A stretch of DNA of 64,000 nucleotides, from positions 34,182 through 98,181 of the forward strand of contig CAMVKS010000002.1 in assembly GCA_947167995.1 (NCBI GenBank), written 5' to 3'. The position numbers and the translations under genes were made by a program. The notes beneath the pieces were generated by a model, which was not told the DNA's origin, made no database searches, and worked only from the letters and a program-made list of their open reading frames with translations. This DNA comes from an uncultured Prevotellaceae bacterium (GTDB lineage: Bacteria > Bacteroidota > Bacteroidia > Bacteroidales > Muribaculaceae). How positions within the stretch are numbered: the first letter of the stretch is position 1; each line of letters starts with the position of its first letter. Below, one piece after another: positions 52,256 through 60,498 of this stretch.

Positions 52256-52726
52256 ATGATGCGCATAGGTTACGGATTTGACGTTCACCGCCTTGTCGAA
52301 GGCAGGGAACTATGGATTTGCGGTGTGAAAATCGACCACGACAAAGGATTGTTAGGACACAGCGACGCCGATGTGGCGATTCACGCCTTGTGCGACGCCC
52401 TGCTGGGTGCCGCCGCACTGCGCGACATCGGGCACCACTTCCCCGACAGCGACCCTTTTTACAAAGGCATTGACAGCCGCAAACTCTTGCGCGAGGTAAT
52501 GCAACTGCTCGACGAGAAAGGCTACCGACTGGGAAACTGCGACATCACCATCTGTGCCGAGCAACCCAAGATGAACCCGCACATCCCAGCCATGCAGCAG
52601 CAACTCGCCGAGTGCATGCAGTGCCATCCCGACCAGGTGTCAATCAAAGCCACCACCACCGAGCGGCTGGGTTACACAGGTCGTGGCGAAGGCATAGCCG
52701 CCCACGCAGTAGCTTTAATCATTTAG
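52256..52726 (+). CDS. ispF: 2-C-methyl-D-erythritol 2,4-cyclodiphosphate synthase
   Basis: 156 aa. The zinc-site motif GYGFDVHRL near the N-terminus (Asp and His ligands), [20 protein letters not shown] with the third ligand His, [11 protein letters not shown], and the C-terminal [20 protein letters not shown] are all canonical. It is the fifth enzyme of the MEP isoprenoid pathway, as dxr at 12.8 kb is the second. Two consecutive ATG codons open the gene; the second would serve equally. Length is normal. Confidence 0.97.
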   Translation: MMRIGYGFDVHRLVEGRELWICGVKIDHDKGLLGHSDADVAIHALCDALLGAAALRDIGHHFPDSDPFYKGIDSRKLLREVMQLLDEKGYRLGNCDITICAEQPKMNPHIPAMQQQLAECMQCHPDQVSIKATTTERLGYTGRGEGIAAHAVALII

Positions 52727-52757
52727 AGGAAAAAGGCTAATGGTTAATGCATAATGA

Positions 52758-52928
52758 GGGTGTGTCAAAATACAAATTTTTGATATTCGAGGTCAATGTA
52801 GGGACATGGCGTGCCATGTCCGCTTACAGATAATACCCTAATTAACAACATAATCTACAATTCCATGTATTTCGGACAACGCACGCGTTGTCCCTACATA
52901 ATGGGGAATTCTGAATTTTGACACATCC
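52758..52928. mobile_element. MITE-like element 1 with GTGTCAAAAT terminal inverted repeats
   Basis: GGGTGTGTCAAAATACAAAT at the left end matches the complement of the right end (GGATGTGTCAAAATTCAGAA). The 171-bp interior has no coding capacity but holds two REP-like palindromes facing each other (52797-52821 and 52874-52897). It lies between convergent ispF and glpB. Confidence 0.65.
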
Positions 52929-52963
52929 TGTTAATAGCCATTCTTAGCTACTCCTATCCTACC

Positions 52964-54205
52964 CTATATCTGCCTTGCCACTTGCAGGGCTGTCAACATT
53001 GCCACGCCGGTATCGTCGGCGAGCTTGAGGCTGTTGTGTCCACTCAGGATTGAACCTATGGCAAAAAGATTCTCGATGGGTCGTCCGTCCTTCAAGGCAT
53101 GAAACTCATTGTCGGTCTTGACTCCAAATTCCATGTAGGGCTGCGCGTCAAACATCTTCTCCTTGCTCCAGTCGCCGCATTTTCCTTCATAGTCCACATC
53201 GAGTCCAAAAATAGGCTCACGTATTCCTGCGGTATTCGATACCAAACCGCCACTCATGAACGAGCCTGTCGCCATCACAAAGTATTCGGCCTCAATGTCT
53301 TGGTCGGGGAAGTTCTTGGCCTGTACACTCAGCACTCGGTCACCGCTCATTTTCCCGCTCTTGACCATACTACCAAGCAGGAACATGCCGCCATTCTGAA
53401 CAAAACGCTTACGCAGCTTCGAGAGCAGTCTCGTGCCTGCGATGCTCGGTGGCAGTGTCGACACGAAGCGCACTGGCACTTTTATGTGCTTGGCGATTTT
53501 CTGTATATTGTCATCACCATCAAGACCAAATACCGCTGGCAGCACCACGGCTTCGGCATCGCCAATCTTCGACCTTATCTTGCGGGCGAAGTCGTTGAGC
53601 ACTCCATCGTTCTGCATGAGCTTGGCAACGGCGGTCGAACGCATCACTGTGGGATTGCTGGTGAGCTTGTCGACTGTGCCCAACTTTATGTCACACAACT
53701 CACATTTAGCCCCTAAACGTGTCAATGAGGAGGCTATGAAGTCGGCAGGGAAGTCAAGGAAGCTGTGCATGCTCACCACGGCGATTTTGTTCCATGGCAA
53801 CGACTTGCGGCTGTCAATGGCGACATAATCTTCGAGAGTGAGCCATGCGGGGCGCAGCAAGCCAAGCGGAGTCATGCGGTAATGGTTCCTGTCGCTCGAG
53901 CGGCCATAGAAGTTAAGGCCGGCACCCTCGAGTATCACTGGTGCCATCGCGGCATTGTGGGCGACGTTGGCAATACCCATCTTGCTGTAAGGGTGGTCGG
54001 GACCCAAGTTGGGGATGGCGTCCAACGGATATTCCACCTCATTACCCTGCTCGTCAAAACCTAACAATTCGATAGAACCCGAGCTGAAATTCATCTTGCT
54101 CTGCCCCTTCACCATCATCGCCACTCGCTTGCCCTTGGTGGCAAGCGCTATTCCACACATGATGGCACTCATTCCGCCACCTATCACTATCACATCAAAT
54201 TTCAT
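52964..54205 (-). CDS. glpB: Anaerobic glycerol-3-phosphate dehydrogenase subunit B
   Basis: 413 aa. The N-terminal dinucleotide-binding motif VIVIGGGMSAIMCGIALATK and the GlpB-specific GQSKMNFSSGSIELLGF segment identify it. AEYFVMATGSFMSGGL and the C-terminal AIGSILSGHNSLKLADDTGV also match. GlpB is the FMN-binding subunit that connects the GlpA flavoprotein to the membrane FeS subunit GlpC. It lies 24 nt downstream of glpA. glpC, the usual third gene, is absent after it. Confidence 0.92.
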   Translation of the reverse strand: MKFDVIVIGGGMSAIMCGIALATKGKRVAMMVKGQSKMNFSSGSIELLGFDEQGNEVEYPLDAIPNLGPDHPYSKMGIANVAHNAAMAPVILEGAGLNFYGRSSDRNHYRMTPLGLLRPAWLTLEDYVAIDSRKSLPWNKIAVVSMHSFLDFPADFIASSLTRLGAKCELCDIKLGTVDKLTSNPTVMRSTAVAKLMQNDGVLNDFARKIRSKIGDAEAVVLPAVFGLDGDDNIQKIAKHIKVPVRFVSTLPPSIAGTRLLSKLRKRFVQNGGMFLLGSMVKSGKMSGDRVLSVQAKNFPDQDIEAEYFVMATGSFMSGGLVSNTAGIREPIFGLDVDYEGKCGDWSKEKMFDAQPYMEFGVKTDNEFHALKDGRPIENLFAIGSILSGHNSLKLADDTGVAMLTALQVARQI

Positions 54206-54229
54206 TGTTCTATCTCTTTATTTTTAATG

Positions 54230-55849
54230 CTATGGTTTAACATCCATCGAGAGTCCGCACAGTCCTTCATAAATCGTGGTGGTGAGCTGTGCCTCGTTGA
54301 GCGTTGAGCCCCATGCCACAGGGCGCATGCCTTTCCAGCGCTCGTTCATGAACGAGGCGAGGTCGGCAAGAGTCGACTCGGCGTCACCACTCGCCTTGCA
54401 GAGCAATGTGGCGGCACGGCAGGCACACAACTTGCCCTGACATGAGCCCATGCCCATGCGAGTGCGTCGACGCATGTTGGTGAGGTTGTTCACATGAAGT
54501 TTTTCTATGGCATATTTCATCTCGCCAACGCTGGTGTGCTCACATTCACACACCATGGCCTTGTCCTCGGGACTCTGTTCTTTAATCTCCTTGGTGAGCG
54601 AGCCGTGACGTTCTTGCGCGGCCTTCATGGTCACTGCATGCTGGTTGCCACGGCGCTTGGGAGTCTTCTCGTCGCTGCCAGGCAGTGGCAGGATGGCGGT
54701 GGTGCAAGCACCCTCTTTGTCAATCTTCTGGCACACAAGGTCGGTGGCACGTTCGGCCATCAGCCTGTAGGTTATGAGCTTGCCGCCTGTGATGGTGACA
54801 AAGCCATCCATGCCGTCACGTTCCTTGTGGTCGAGCAGCACTATGCCACGGCTGATGCTGCGGCCCGTAGGGTCGTCGTCGCTCGCCACAAGCGGCCGCA
54901 CGCCGGCATAGGCGCGCAGGATGCGTGTGCGCGACAGCGAGGGAACAAGCTGCACGCCCTCTTTGAGAAGAATATCCACCTCTTCGGGTGTGACACGCAT
55001 GTTGTCAATCTCGGTGATGGGAACTCGGTCGCTGGTAGTGCCCAGCATGCTCACAATCTTGTCGGGGACCAGGATGTCGCCGTTGGCAGGCTTGCGGCAA
55101 CGGTTTATCACCATGTTGTTGACTCGGTGCCCGAAGATGAGCAGCGACCCCTTGGCAGGGAACATGTTGATGGTCACTCCTGCCTTCTTAGCCACAAGTG
55201 TGCCCCAAATGCCGGCGGCATTGACGGTCACTGGTGCATAAGCCTCGCACGTCTCGCCCGTGAGGTTGTTGCGCAGTCTCACACCCACCACGCAGGCGTT
55301 TTCCACAATGAGGTCGATAACCTCATGATAGGTGAGCGCCACAGCGCCATGACGGCGCGCGTCGATAAGGTTGGCGGTCGTCAAGGTGAAGGGATCGATA
55401 GATGCATCGGGCACACGCACGGCACCGATGAGCATGGGATTCACCGACGGTTCTATGATTCGTGCCTCGGCAGGGTCGATAATCTCGGCATTGATGCCGG
55501 CGCGCAGGCAGGCATCGACAAAGGTGGCCTGATAGTCAAGGTCATCCTCAGGGAGAGTGACAAAAAGGCCGTCGGTCTCCTCGATGCAATGGCGAGCTAT
55601 CTGTCGCAGAATCATGTTCTCGCCAATACACTCGGTAGCGCTCTCCTGGTCGGTGACGGCATAGCGTGCACCACTGTGCATCAGGCCATGATTGCGACCT
55701 GTGGCACCATTGGTGAAGTCGTAACGCTCCACAAGCAGCACTTTCAAGCCACGCAACGCACAGTCGCGAGCCGTGCCGGCACCAGTGATGCCACCGCCTA
55801 TTATTATAACGTCATATTCTTGTGTAAAAGGATTGTTATTTTCTTGCAT
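54230..55849 (-). CDS. glpA: Anaerobic glycerol-3-phosphate dehydrogenase subunit A
   Basis: 539 aa. FAD motif DVIIIGGGITGAGTARDCAL, the DAO-family SGARYAVTDQESATECIGEN block, DASIDPFTLTTANLIDARRH and a C-terminal BFD-type [2Fe-2S] domain with Cys in VCECEHTSVGEM and GMGSCQGKLCACR. It oxidises sn-glycerol 3-phosphate to dihydroxyacetone phosphate in anaerobic respiration. It heads the glpAB transcript. The sequence 55850-56127 upstream shows a REP palindrome and a repeat but no clear promoter. Confidence 0.95.
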   Translation of the reverse strand: MQENNNPFTQEYDVIIIGGGITGAGTARDCALRGLKVLLVERYDFTNGATGRNHGLMHSGARYAVTDQESATECIGENMILRQIARHCIEETDGLFVTLPEDDLDYQATFVDACLRAGINAEIIDPAEARIIEPSVNPMLIGAVRVPDASIDPFTLTTANLIDARRHGAVALTYHEVIDLIVENACVVGVRLRNNLTGETCEAYAPVTVNAAGIWGTLVAKKAGVTINMFPAKGSLLIFGHRVNNMVINRCRKPANGDILVPDKIVSMLGTTSDRVPITEIDNMRVTPEEVDILLKEGVQLVPSLSRTRILRAYAGVRPLVASDDDPTGRSISRGIVLLDHKERDGMDGFVTITGGKLITYRLMAERATDLVCQKIDKEGACTTAILPLPGSDEKTPKRRGNQHAVTMKAAQERHGSLTKEIKEQSPEDKAMVCECEHTSVGEMKYAIEKLHVNNLTNMRRRTRMGMGSCQGKLCACRAATLLCKASGDAESTLADLASFMNERWKGMRPVAWGSTLNEAQLTTTIYEGLCGLSMDVKP

Positions 55850-55881
55850 TTTGAGAGAGTTGTTCGGTTAATTTTCTGTAG

Positions 55882-55901
55882 GGACAAGGCGCGCCTTGTC
55901 C
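55882..55901. repeat. REP-like perfect palindrome
   Basis: GGACAAGGCGCGCCTTGTCC, 20 bp, just upstream of glpA. Relatives are at 52203-52226, 52797-52821, 52874-52897, and a half copy at 62233-62250. Confidence 0.85.
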
Positions 55902-55992
55902 GCTGAGTTGAGTGAGGGAAGTATAACCACACACATTAGTTTACACAAACTAAATTACAAAGATATAACAAAAATAATCTATTTCCTTGTTT

Positions 55993-56110
55993 TTAATACT
56001 TTTTATCAGCACTTTTCAAAAAATCACATTTTATGGGGGCAGGATGATTAAGTTTTAAGTGTTAAGTGAAGCCGCGTTGCGGCTGATGAGTGCAATGGAA
56101 TCATAGGAAT
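55993..56110. repeat. Long direct repeat, left copy flanking the kinase/FGE block
   Basis: A roughly 110-bp segment containing TTTTATGGG, GGATGATTAAGT, the hairpin AGCCGCGTTGCGGCT and GATGAGTGCA, then CATAGGAAT. The same succession occurs at 62098-62206. Confidence 0.8.
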
Positions 56111-56157
56111 TATAGGAATCACTGGAATCACTGGAATCGCTGGAATCGCTGGAATCC
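56104..56157. repeat. 9-bp tandem repeat (GGAATCACT / GGAATCGCT)
   Basis: About six units, two GGAATCACT and two GGAATCGCT exact. It overlaps the 3' end of the small ORF next to it. Confidence 0.85.
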
Positions 56158-56313
56158 GTGCCACATGTCGACAGGTGGGAAAGAGCATGCTGCTATCGTT
56201 GAGAGTTGTTGAGAGCAGAAAGGCTCACCTTCTTTGTTGTATCGACTTACGTTGTAACGCATTTCGTCGTCAATGCGACTGATGAATTCTTGGGTGATGG
56301 TTGTGGTTTTCAT
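56128..56313 (-). CDS. Small ORF with own promoter, hypothetical or remnant
   Basis: 61 codons. MKTTTITQEFISRIDDEMRY and NVSRYNKEGEPF look like normal coding sequence; the last residues HGFQRFQRFQ are encoded by a 9-bp tandem repeat and end at a stop inside it, so the original 3' end may be lost. A well-formed promoter (TTG, 20 bp, TACCTTTG) lies about 35 nt upstream. No family is recognised. It could be a degraded gene start or a short expressed peptide. Confidence 0.4.
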   Translation of the reverse strand: MKTTTITQEFISRIDDEMRYNVSRYNKEGEPFCSQQLSTIAACSFPPVDMWHGFQRFQRFQ

Positions 56314-56348
56314 GATTTTTCAGTTAAGAGTTATTGGCTTTTTTAAGG

Positions 56349-56379
56349 CAAAGGTAATGGCGGGGTGGAAGAGGGACAA
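56349..56379 (-). promoter_or_regulatory. Bacteroidetes-type promoter before the small ORF
   Basis: TTG (56379-56377), 20 bp, TACCTTTG (56356-56349) on the minus strand. Confidence 0.6.
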
Positions 56380-56494
56380 GGTTAAAATTTTTTAGTGGAG
56401 GGTGGAAGATTGCACACCATATCATTTATTGCTTATTGATATCAAGGGCAAAGATACAAAGTTTTTTTCGTTTATCACACATATCAATACAACA

Positions 56495-56547
56495 AAGGTG
56501 CTCTAATGAACAACCACTTTGATGTGGATGCTGTCATAGAGCACCTT
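56495..56547 (-). terminator. Long hairpin after the Sel1 gene, possible terminator
   Basis: AAGGTGCTCTA (56495-56505) pairs perfectly with TAGAGCACCTT (56537-56547), with an inner CCAC/GTGG hairpin. It begins 22 nt after the stop. The minus strand lacks a strong T-tract directly after it, so its action may need more than the hairpin. Confidence 0.5.
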
Positions 56548-56569
56548 GGTATTTTATTATAGGGACTAT

Positions 56570-58396
56570 TTAGAAAGCTGTTGCATCAAGCATTTTCAGT
56601 AGCGGGTTGTAATCCCTGTCAACATTAATGCTTCTGAGTTGCTTAACACGGAGATTCAGTTCTTCATCAGTCATATTTGTTTTTATCATCCCATTCTCAT
56701 AGAGTTTGGCAAGTTCGCTTGCTGCTTGTGGAAGCTCGGTGAAAGCAAATTGTGCCTCGGCCTTCATCAAGTAAAGCTTACCCTTGTCGGCATTCTTTTC
56801 AACAATAGTATTATCACCAATCAGATGCATATACCCCAATCGGCATTGTGCAAGTCCATTACCTGCGTCGGCTGCTGTTTTGAGAAGGTTTTTAATGCGA
56901 TCTTTGTCTTTTTGGTCATATTGTGCCGGGCCTATGGGCTGGATTTGAGCTTTGGTGTCAATCAACATCTTTGCAAGAAAATAACAAGCAGCTGGCACAG
57001 GTTTTCTCTTCGCATTGCTCTGTGGCTCTTGAAAATCGCTTGTTACCTTGGTCAGCAAAGCCTCGGCTTTCTTGAAATCATTTTTCCCTATGTGACAAGC
57101 ACCCTCCATTGTTATTGCATCGGCCCAAGCTTCGCCTTCCAAACTGGCAAATATTTCGAGAGCATCATCATAGTTCTCGTGATAGTAGGCGTTTAATCCC
57201 ATGAGATATCTGTAATAAGGGTCATTGTTGAGCTGCAGCTGCTCGATGAGACTTTTATATTCCTTATCGTAAATATAAGCCACCAGCGACATCCAAGTAG
57301 CAGCTTGATAATAGTCGCGTTGAACAATCACCTGATCTTTTTCGCCCATCAAGCCTGTCCTGTAGCAGTTGGCAAGATTCCAAATTGCTTGCTTATTGTG
57401 TGCCTCGGCTGCCTCTTTGGTCAACTCAAAACCACGTTTTCTTTCTTCAATTGTACAATTGAGATAGATTTCTCCCAATTGAGCTTTGGCCGGAACAATT
57501 CCTGCATCGGCAGCCCTTTTCAGGTCTCTTATGGCGCCTGCTTCATCTCTCATGGTAACGCCATCGCCATTATACAACATCAGGCCTCGGTAATAGGTGG
57601 CCATGATGTTGTTCTTTTGGGCTGCCTGGTCGAAGTACCTGAAAATCGTGTTACGAGGCATCTCTTCATTGCCCCTGTCGTAATAATATTTTGCAACTGC
57701 ATACTGCGAGTCGACATCCCCCAACTCGGCAGCCTTCTTGGTATACTGAAAAGCTTTATGTTTATCTTTTGCAATCTTTTCGCTTCCATTGTTGTAGATT
57801 TTTCTCAAGAGGTTGACAAAGAACAGGTCACCGTCGCCGGCCTTAATCTCAAGGAATTCAAGAACGGCTTCGGGATCACGGTCTAAAGCTTCAAGATATT
57901 TGCGTCTCGCAGTCTGTTCGTTTTTCTTCACGCCATCGCCATTATAGTAGCAGGTGGCCTCCATAACCATTCCTTGAATATTACCTAAACGTGCCGACCT
58001 TGTAAACCATGCGAAAGCCTCTTCGAGGTCTTTTTCCACACCATTAGAACCCACATAGTAATAGGTTCCAAGCTCGTAGGCGGCATCGCCTGCCTCGCTT
58101 TCTTCTCCGTTGGTGGCTTTATCTATCAGTTCCTGGATTGGATCTTCGGACTGAGTCTTGGGTCTACCTTGCACAGCAGGAGCAGGTTTTGGTGCTGGAG
58201 CTGGTTTTGGTGCTGGAGCAGGAGCAGGTTTTTGATTAGACCTTGGTTTAGACTCTGGTTTAGGTTTGGGTTTAGGCTTGCTGGATGATTGCCCACTACC
58301 TATTGTGACCTTTCTTTTCTGCGCCAAAGCAGCCTGTGGCATGGTAAGACCAAAGCCAAGCACTGCAATCATCAAATAATTTATCAAAGTTCTCAT
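56570..58396 (-). CDS. Secreted Sel1-repeat (TPR-like) protein
   Basis: 608 aa. Signal peptide MRTLINYLMIAVLGFGLTMP then QAALAQ; a Lys/Pro and Ala/Pro linker (about 35-80) matches that of the two FGE-fold neighbours almost exactly. The body consists of Sel1-like helical repeats with the A..G...A hallmark: YELGTYYYVGSNGVEKDLEE, ATCYYNGDGVKKNE, YRGLMLYNGDGVTMRDEAGA, CRLGYMHLIGDNTIVEKNAD. Such repeats scaffold protein complexes. It is the last gene after kinase-FGE-FGE and is probably periplasmic. The shared leader with unlike body domains points to cassette exchange. Confidence 0.87.
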   Translation of the reverse strand: MRTLINYLMIAVLGFGLTMPQAALAQKRKVTIGSGQSSSKPKPKPKPESKPRSNQKPAPAPAPKPAPAPKPAPAVQGRPKTQSEDPIQELIDKATNGEESEAGDAAYELGTYYYVGSNGVEKDLEEAFAWFTRSARLGNIQGMVMEATCYYNGDGVKKNEQTARRKYLEALDRDPEAVLEFLEIKAGDGDLFFVNLLRKIYNNGSEKIAKDKHKAFQYTKKAAELGDVDSQYAVAKYYYDRGNEEMPRNTIFRYFDQAAQKNNIMATYYRGLMLYNGDGVTMRDEAGAIRDLKRAADAGIVPAKAQLGEIYLNCTIEERKRGFELTKEAAEAHNKQAIWNLANCYRTGLMGEKDQVIVQRDYYQAATWMSLVAYIYDKEYKSLIEQLQLNNDPYYRYLMGLNAYYHENYDDALEIFASLEGEAWADAITMEGACHIGKNDFKKAEALLTKVTSDFQEPQSNAKRKPVPAACYFLAKMLIDTKAQIQPIGPAQYDQKDKDRIKNLLKTAADAGNGLAQCRLGYMHLIGDNTIVEKNADKGKLYLMKAEAQFAFTELPQAASELAKLYENGMIKTNMTDEELNLRVKQLRSINVDRDYNPLLKMLDATAF

Positions 58397-58550
58397 TGTT
58401 GAATCACTTTAAAAATGTAGATTTCATACAAATCATACAATATTATAAATTGCAAACATTATTATTATCGATATAACTGAATAATGAACTTTTTTTGCAA
58501 AAGTTTAATTAAGTCCAATTATTTATAAGAGAACACTATAGGGCAATGCG
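58397..58550. repeat. Repeated intergenic cassette, copy 1
   Basis: About 150 bp between the Sel1 start and the end of the first FGE gene, nearly identical (two or three differences) to 59424-59576. It includes the last codons and 3' flank of the FGE gene and the 5' leader of the next gene. Confidence 0.9.
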
Positions 58551-59423
58551 AAAGCCGAGGTAGTTGTCGCGGAAGCCAGCGCTGCTCCCGCCGCGACTCG
58601 CCACACGGCAGCACCCGGCGACTAGGTACCAGCAGCCACCACGGTACACGCGGTAAGAGCCCGATGCAGGGCCGGTGGGGTTGGAAGATGGCGAGCTGCT
58701 ATAATTATCATACCAGTCCTGGCACCACTCCCACACATTGCCGCTCATGTCAAAGATGCCAAGCTCATTGGGCTGCTTGGTGGCTACATCATGAGTCGTT
58801 CTGCCACTATTGCTTTCATACCACGCCACATCGTCAACATTGTTGCTGCCGCTGTACTTGTAGCCCTGGCTCTTGCTTCCACCACGGGCTGCGTACTCCC
58901 ACTCCGCCTCGGTGGGCAGGCGGAAGTTCTGACCAGTCAATGCGTTCAGCTTCGTGACAAACTCCTGACAGTCGTTCCATGAGACTTGCTCCACAGGACG
59001 CTTCGGACCTTTCCGATCGCTCGGATTGCTGCCCATCACAGCCTCCCACAACTCCTGGGTCACCTCGATCTGGCCTATAGAGAAAGAACTCAAGTTCACG
59101 CGGTGAGCGGGTTTCTCGTCACTATAGGTATCACCGCCCTGCTCGCGAGTGGCGCCCATAGTGAACGTGCCTCCTTGAACGCCTATCATAGTAAACGTCA
59201 CTCCATTGACTGTAAAAGTTTGATTCTCAGGAATCGGTGCTGGAGCAGGAGCAGGTTTTTGATTAGACCTTGGTTTTGACTCTGGTTTAGGTTTGGGTTT
59301 AGGCTTGCTGGATGATTGCCCGCCGCCAATTCTCACTCTACTTCTCTGTGCCAAAGCAGCCTGAGGCATTGTAAGACCAAAGCCAAGCACTGCAATCATC
59401 AAATATTTTATCAAAGTTCTCAT
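58536..59423 (-). CDS. Secreted FGE-sulfatase-fold (SUMF1-like) protein A
   Basis: 295 aa. Signal peptide MRTLIKYLMIAVLGFGLTMP then QAALAQ, a Lys/Pro linker, then one FGE-like domain (about 70-295): GVQGGTFTMGATREQGGD, EVTQELWEAVMGSNPS, NFRLPTEAEWEYAARGG, ELGIFDMSGNVWEWCQDWYD, and YRGGCWYLVAGCCRVASRGG before the end LGFRIAL. It is co-directional with the kinase and flanked by near-identical spacers. The C-terminal strand region differs most from its paralogue. The domain has a C-type-lectin-like fold; binding or enzymatic role unknown. Confidence 0.87.
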   Translation of the reverse strand: MRTLIKYLMIAVLGFGLTMPQAALAQRSRVRIGGGQSSSKPKPKPKPESKPRSNQKPAPAPAPIPENQTFTVNGVTFTMIGVQGGTFTMGATREQGGDTYSDEKPAHRVNLSSFSIGQIEVTQELWEAVMGSNPSDRKGPKRPVEQVSWNDCQEFVTKLNALTGQNFRLPTEAEWEYAARGGSKSQGYKYSGSNNVDDVAWYESNSGRTTHDVATKQPNELGIFDMSGNVWEWCQDWYDNYSSSPSSNPTGPASGSYRVYRGGCWYLVAGCCRVASRGGSSAGFRDNYLGFRIAL

Positions 59424-59576
59424 TGTTGAATCACTTTAAAATGTAGATTTCATACAAATCTTACAATATTATAAATTGCAAACATTATTATTATCGATAT
59501 AACTGAATAATGAACTTTTTTTGCAAAAGTTTAATTAAGTCCAATTATTTATAAGAGAACACTATAGGGCAAGGCG
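59424..59576. repeat. Repeated intergenic cassette, copy 2
   Basis: Second copy of the spacer at 58397-58550, between the two FGE-fold genes. Confidence 0.9.
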
Positions 59577-60470
59577 AAAGCCGAGGTCGCTATCGCGGTA
59601 GTCCGGGTTGTTGGATTTGCGGCATGATACACGACAATCATTGGCATAGCTCCCCCAACCGCCACCACGTTCCACGCGACCAGAGCCCGATGTAGGTCCA
59701 GTGGGATTTGTCTGTGCTACTGAGCTATAATTGCCATACCAGTCCTGGCACCATTCCCTCACGTTACCGCTCATGTCATAAAGTCCAAGCTCATTAGGTC
59801 TCTTGGTAGCAACATCTTGAGGTTTAAATACCTTGGTCAATGTGATAGACCTATCGATACTATTTTCTTCGTACCAAGCCACAAAATCTATGAGGAAATC
59901 TCCACTGTATTCATAACCCTGGCTCTTGTTGCCTCCCCTGGCGGCAAACTCCCACTCTGCCTCAGTAGGAAGTCGAAAGTTCAGGCCTGTCATCTGGTTC
60001 AGCCTGGTGATGAATTCCTGGCAATCGTTCCAACTCACCATTCCCACTGGTATCTTAGTACCCCTGCAAAAACTTGGGTTGCTACCCATAACAGCCTCCC
60101 ACAGTTCCTGTGTAACCTCTGTCTTACCTATACAGAAAGAACTCAGAGTTACACGGTGAGCAGGTTTTTCATCATTTTCGGCACGACTACCTTGCTCGGC
60201 TGTGGCTCCCATGGTAAATGTGCCGCCCTGGACTCCTATCAATGTAAATGCCACACGCTTAACTGTAAAAGTTTGATCTGCAGGGGTCGGTGCAGGAGCA
60301 GGTTTTTGATTAGACCTTGGTTTTGAATCTGGTTTAGGCTTGGGTTTAGGCTTGCTGGATGATTGCCCGCCACCAATTCTCACTCTACTTCTCTGCGCCA
60401 AAGCTGCCTGTGGCATTGTAAGACCAAAGCCGAGCACCGCTATTATCAAGTATTTTATCGCTGTTTTCAT
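59562..60470 (-). CDS. Secreted FGE-sulfatase-fold (SUMF1-like) protein B
   Basis: 302 aa with the same leader and linker as protein A (MKTAIKYLIIAVLGFGLTMP start) and one FGE-like domain: GVQGGTFTMGATAEQG, EVTQELWEAVMGSNPSF, NFRLPTEAEWEFAARGG, DMSGNVREWCQDWYGNY, RGGGWGSYANDCRVSCRKSN and the ending LGFRLAL. It carries a short insertion before DVATKRPNELG relative to protein A. It lies 28 nt after the kinase gene. Same functional caveat as for A. Confidence 0.87.
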   Translation of the reverse strand: MKTAIKYLIIAVLGFGLTMPQAALAQRSRVRIGGGQSSSKPKPKPKPDSKPRSNQKPAPAPTPADQTFTVKRVAFTLIGVQGGTFTMGATAEQGSRAENDEKPAHRVTLSSFCIGKTEVTQELWEAVMGSNPSFCRGTKIPVGMVSWNDCQEFITRLNQMTGLNFRLPTEAEWEFAARGGNKSQGYEYSGDFLIDFVAWYEENSIDRSITLTKVFKPQDVATKRPNELGLYDMSGNVREWCQDWYGNYSSVAQTNPTGPTSGSGRVERGGGWGSYANDCRVSCRKSNNPDYRDSDLGFRLAL

Positions 60471-60498
60471 AATTAAAAAAATATTGCCAATTTAAGAG

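Noticed and set aside
54494..55906. 470-codon plus-strand frame opposite glpA
   Set aside because: Antisense shadow; His- and Val-rich composition typical of complement reading, while glpA is conserved throughout.
58536..60470. Active diversity-generating retroelement
   Set aside because: No reverse transcriptase or template repeat in the window; only the target-like fold and local variability are seen.
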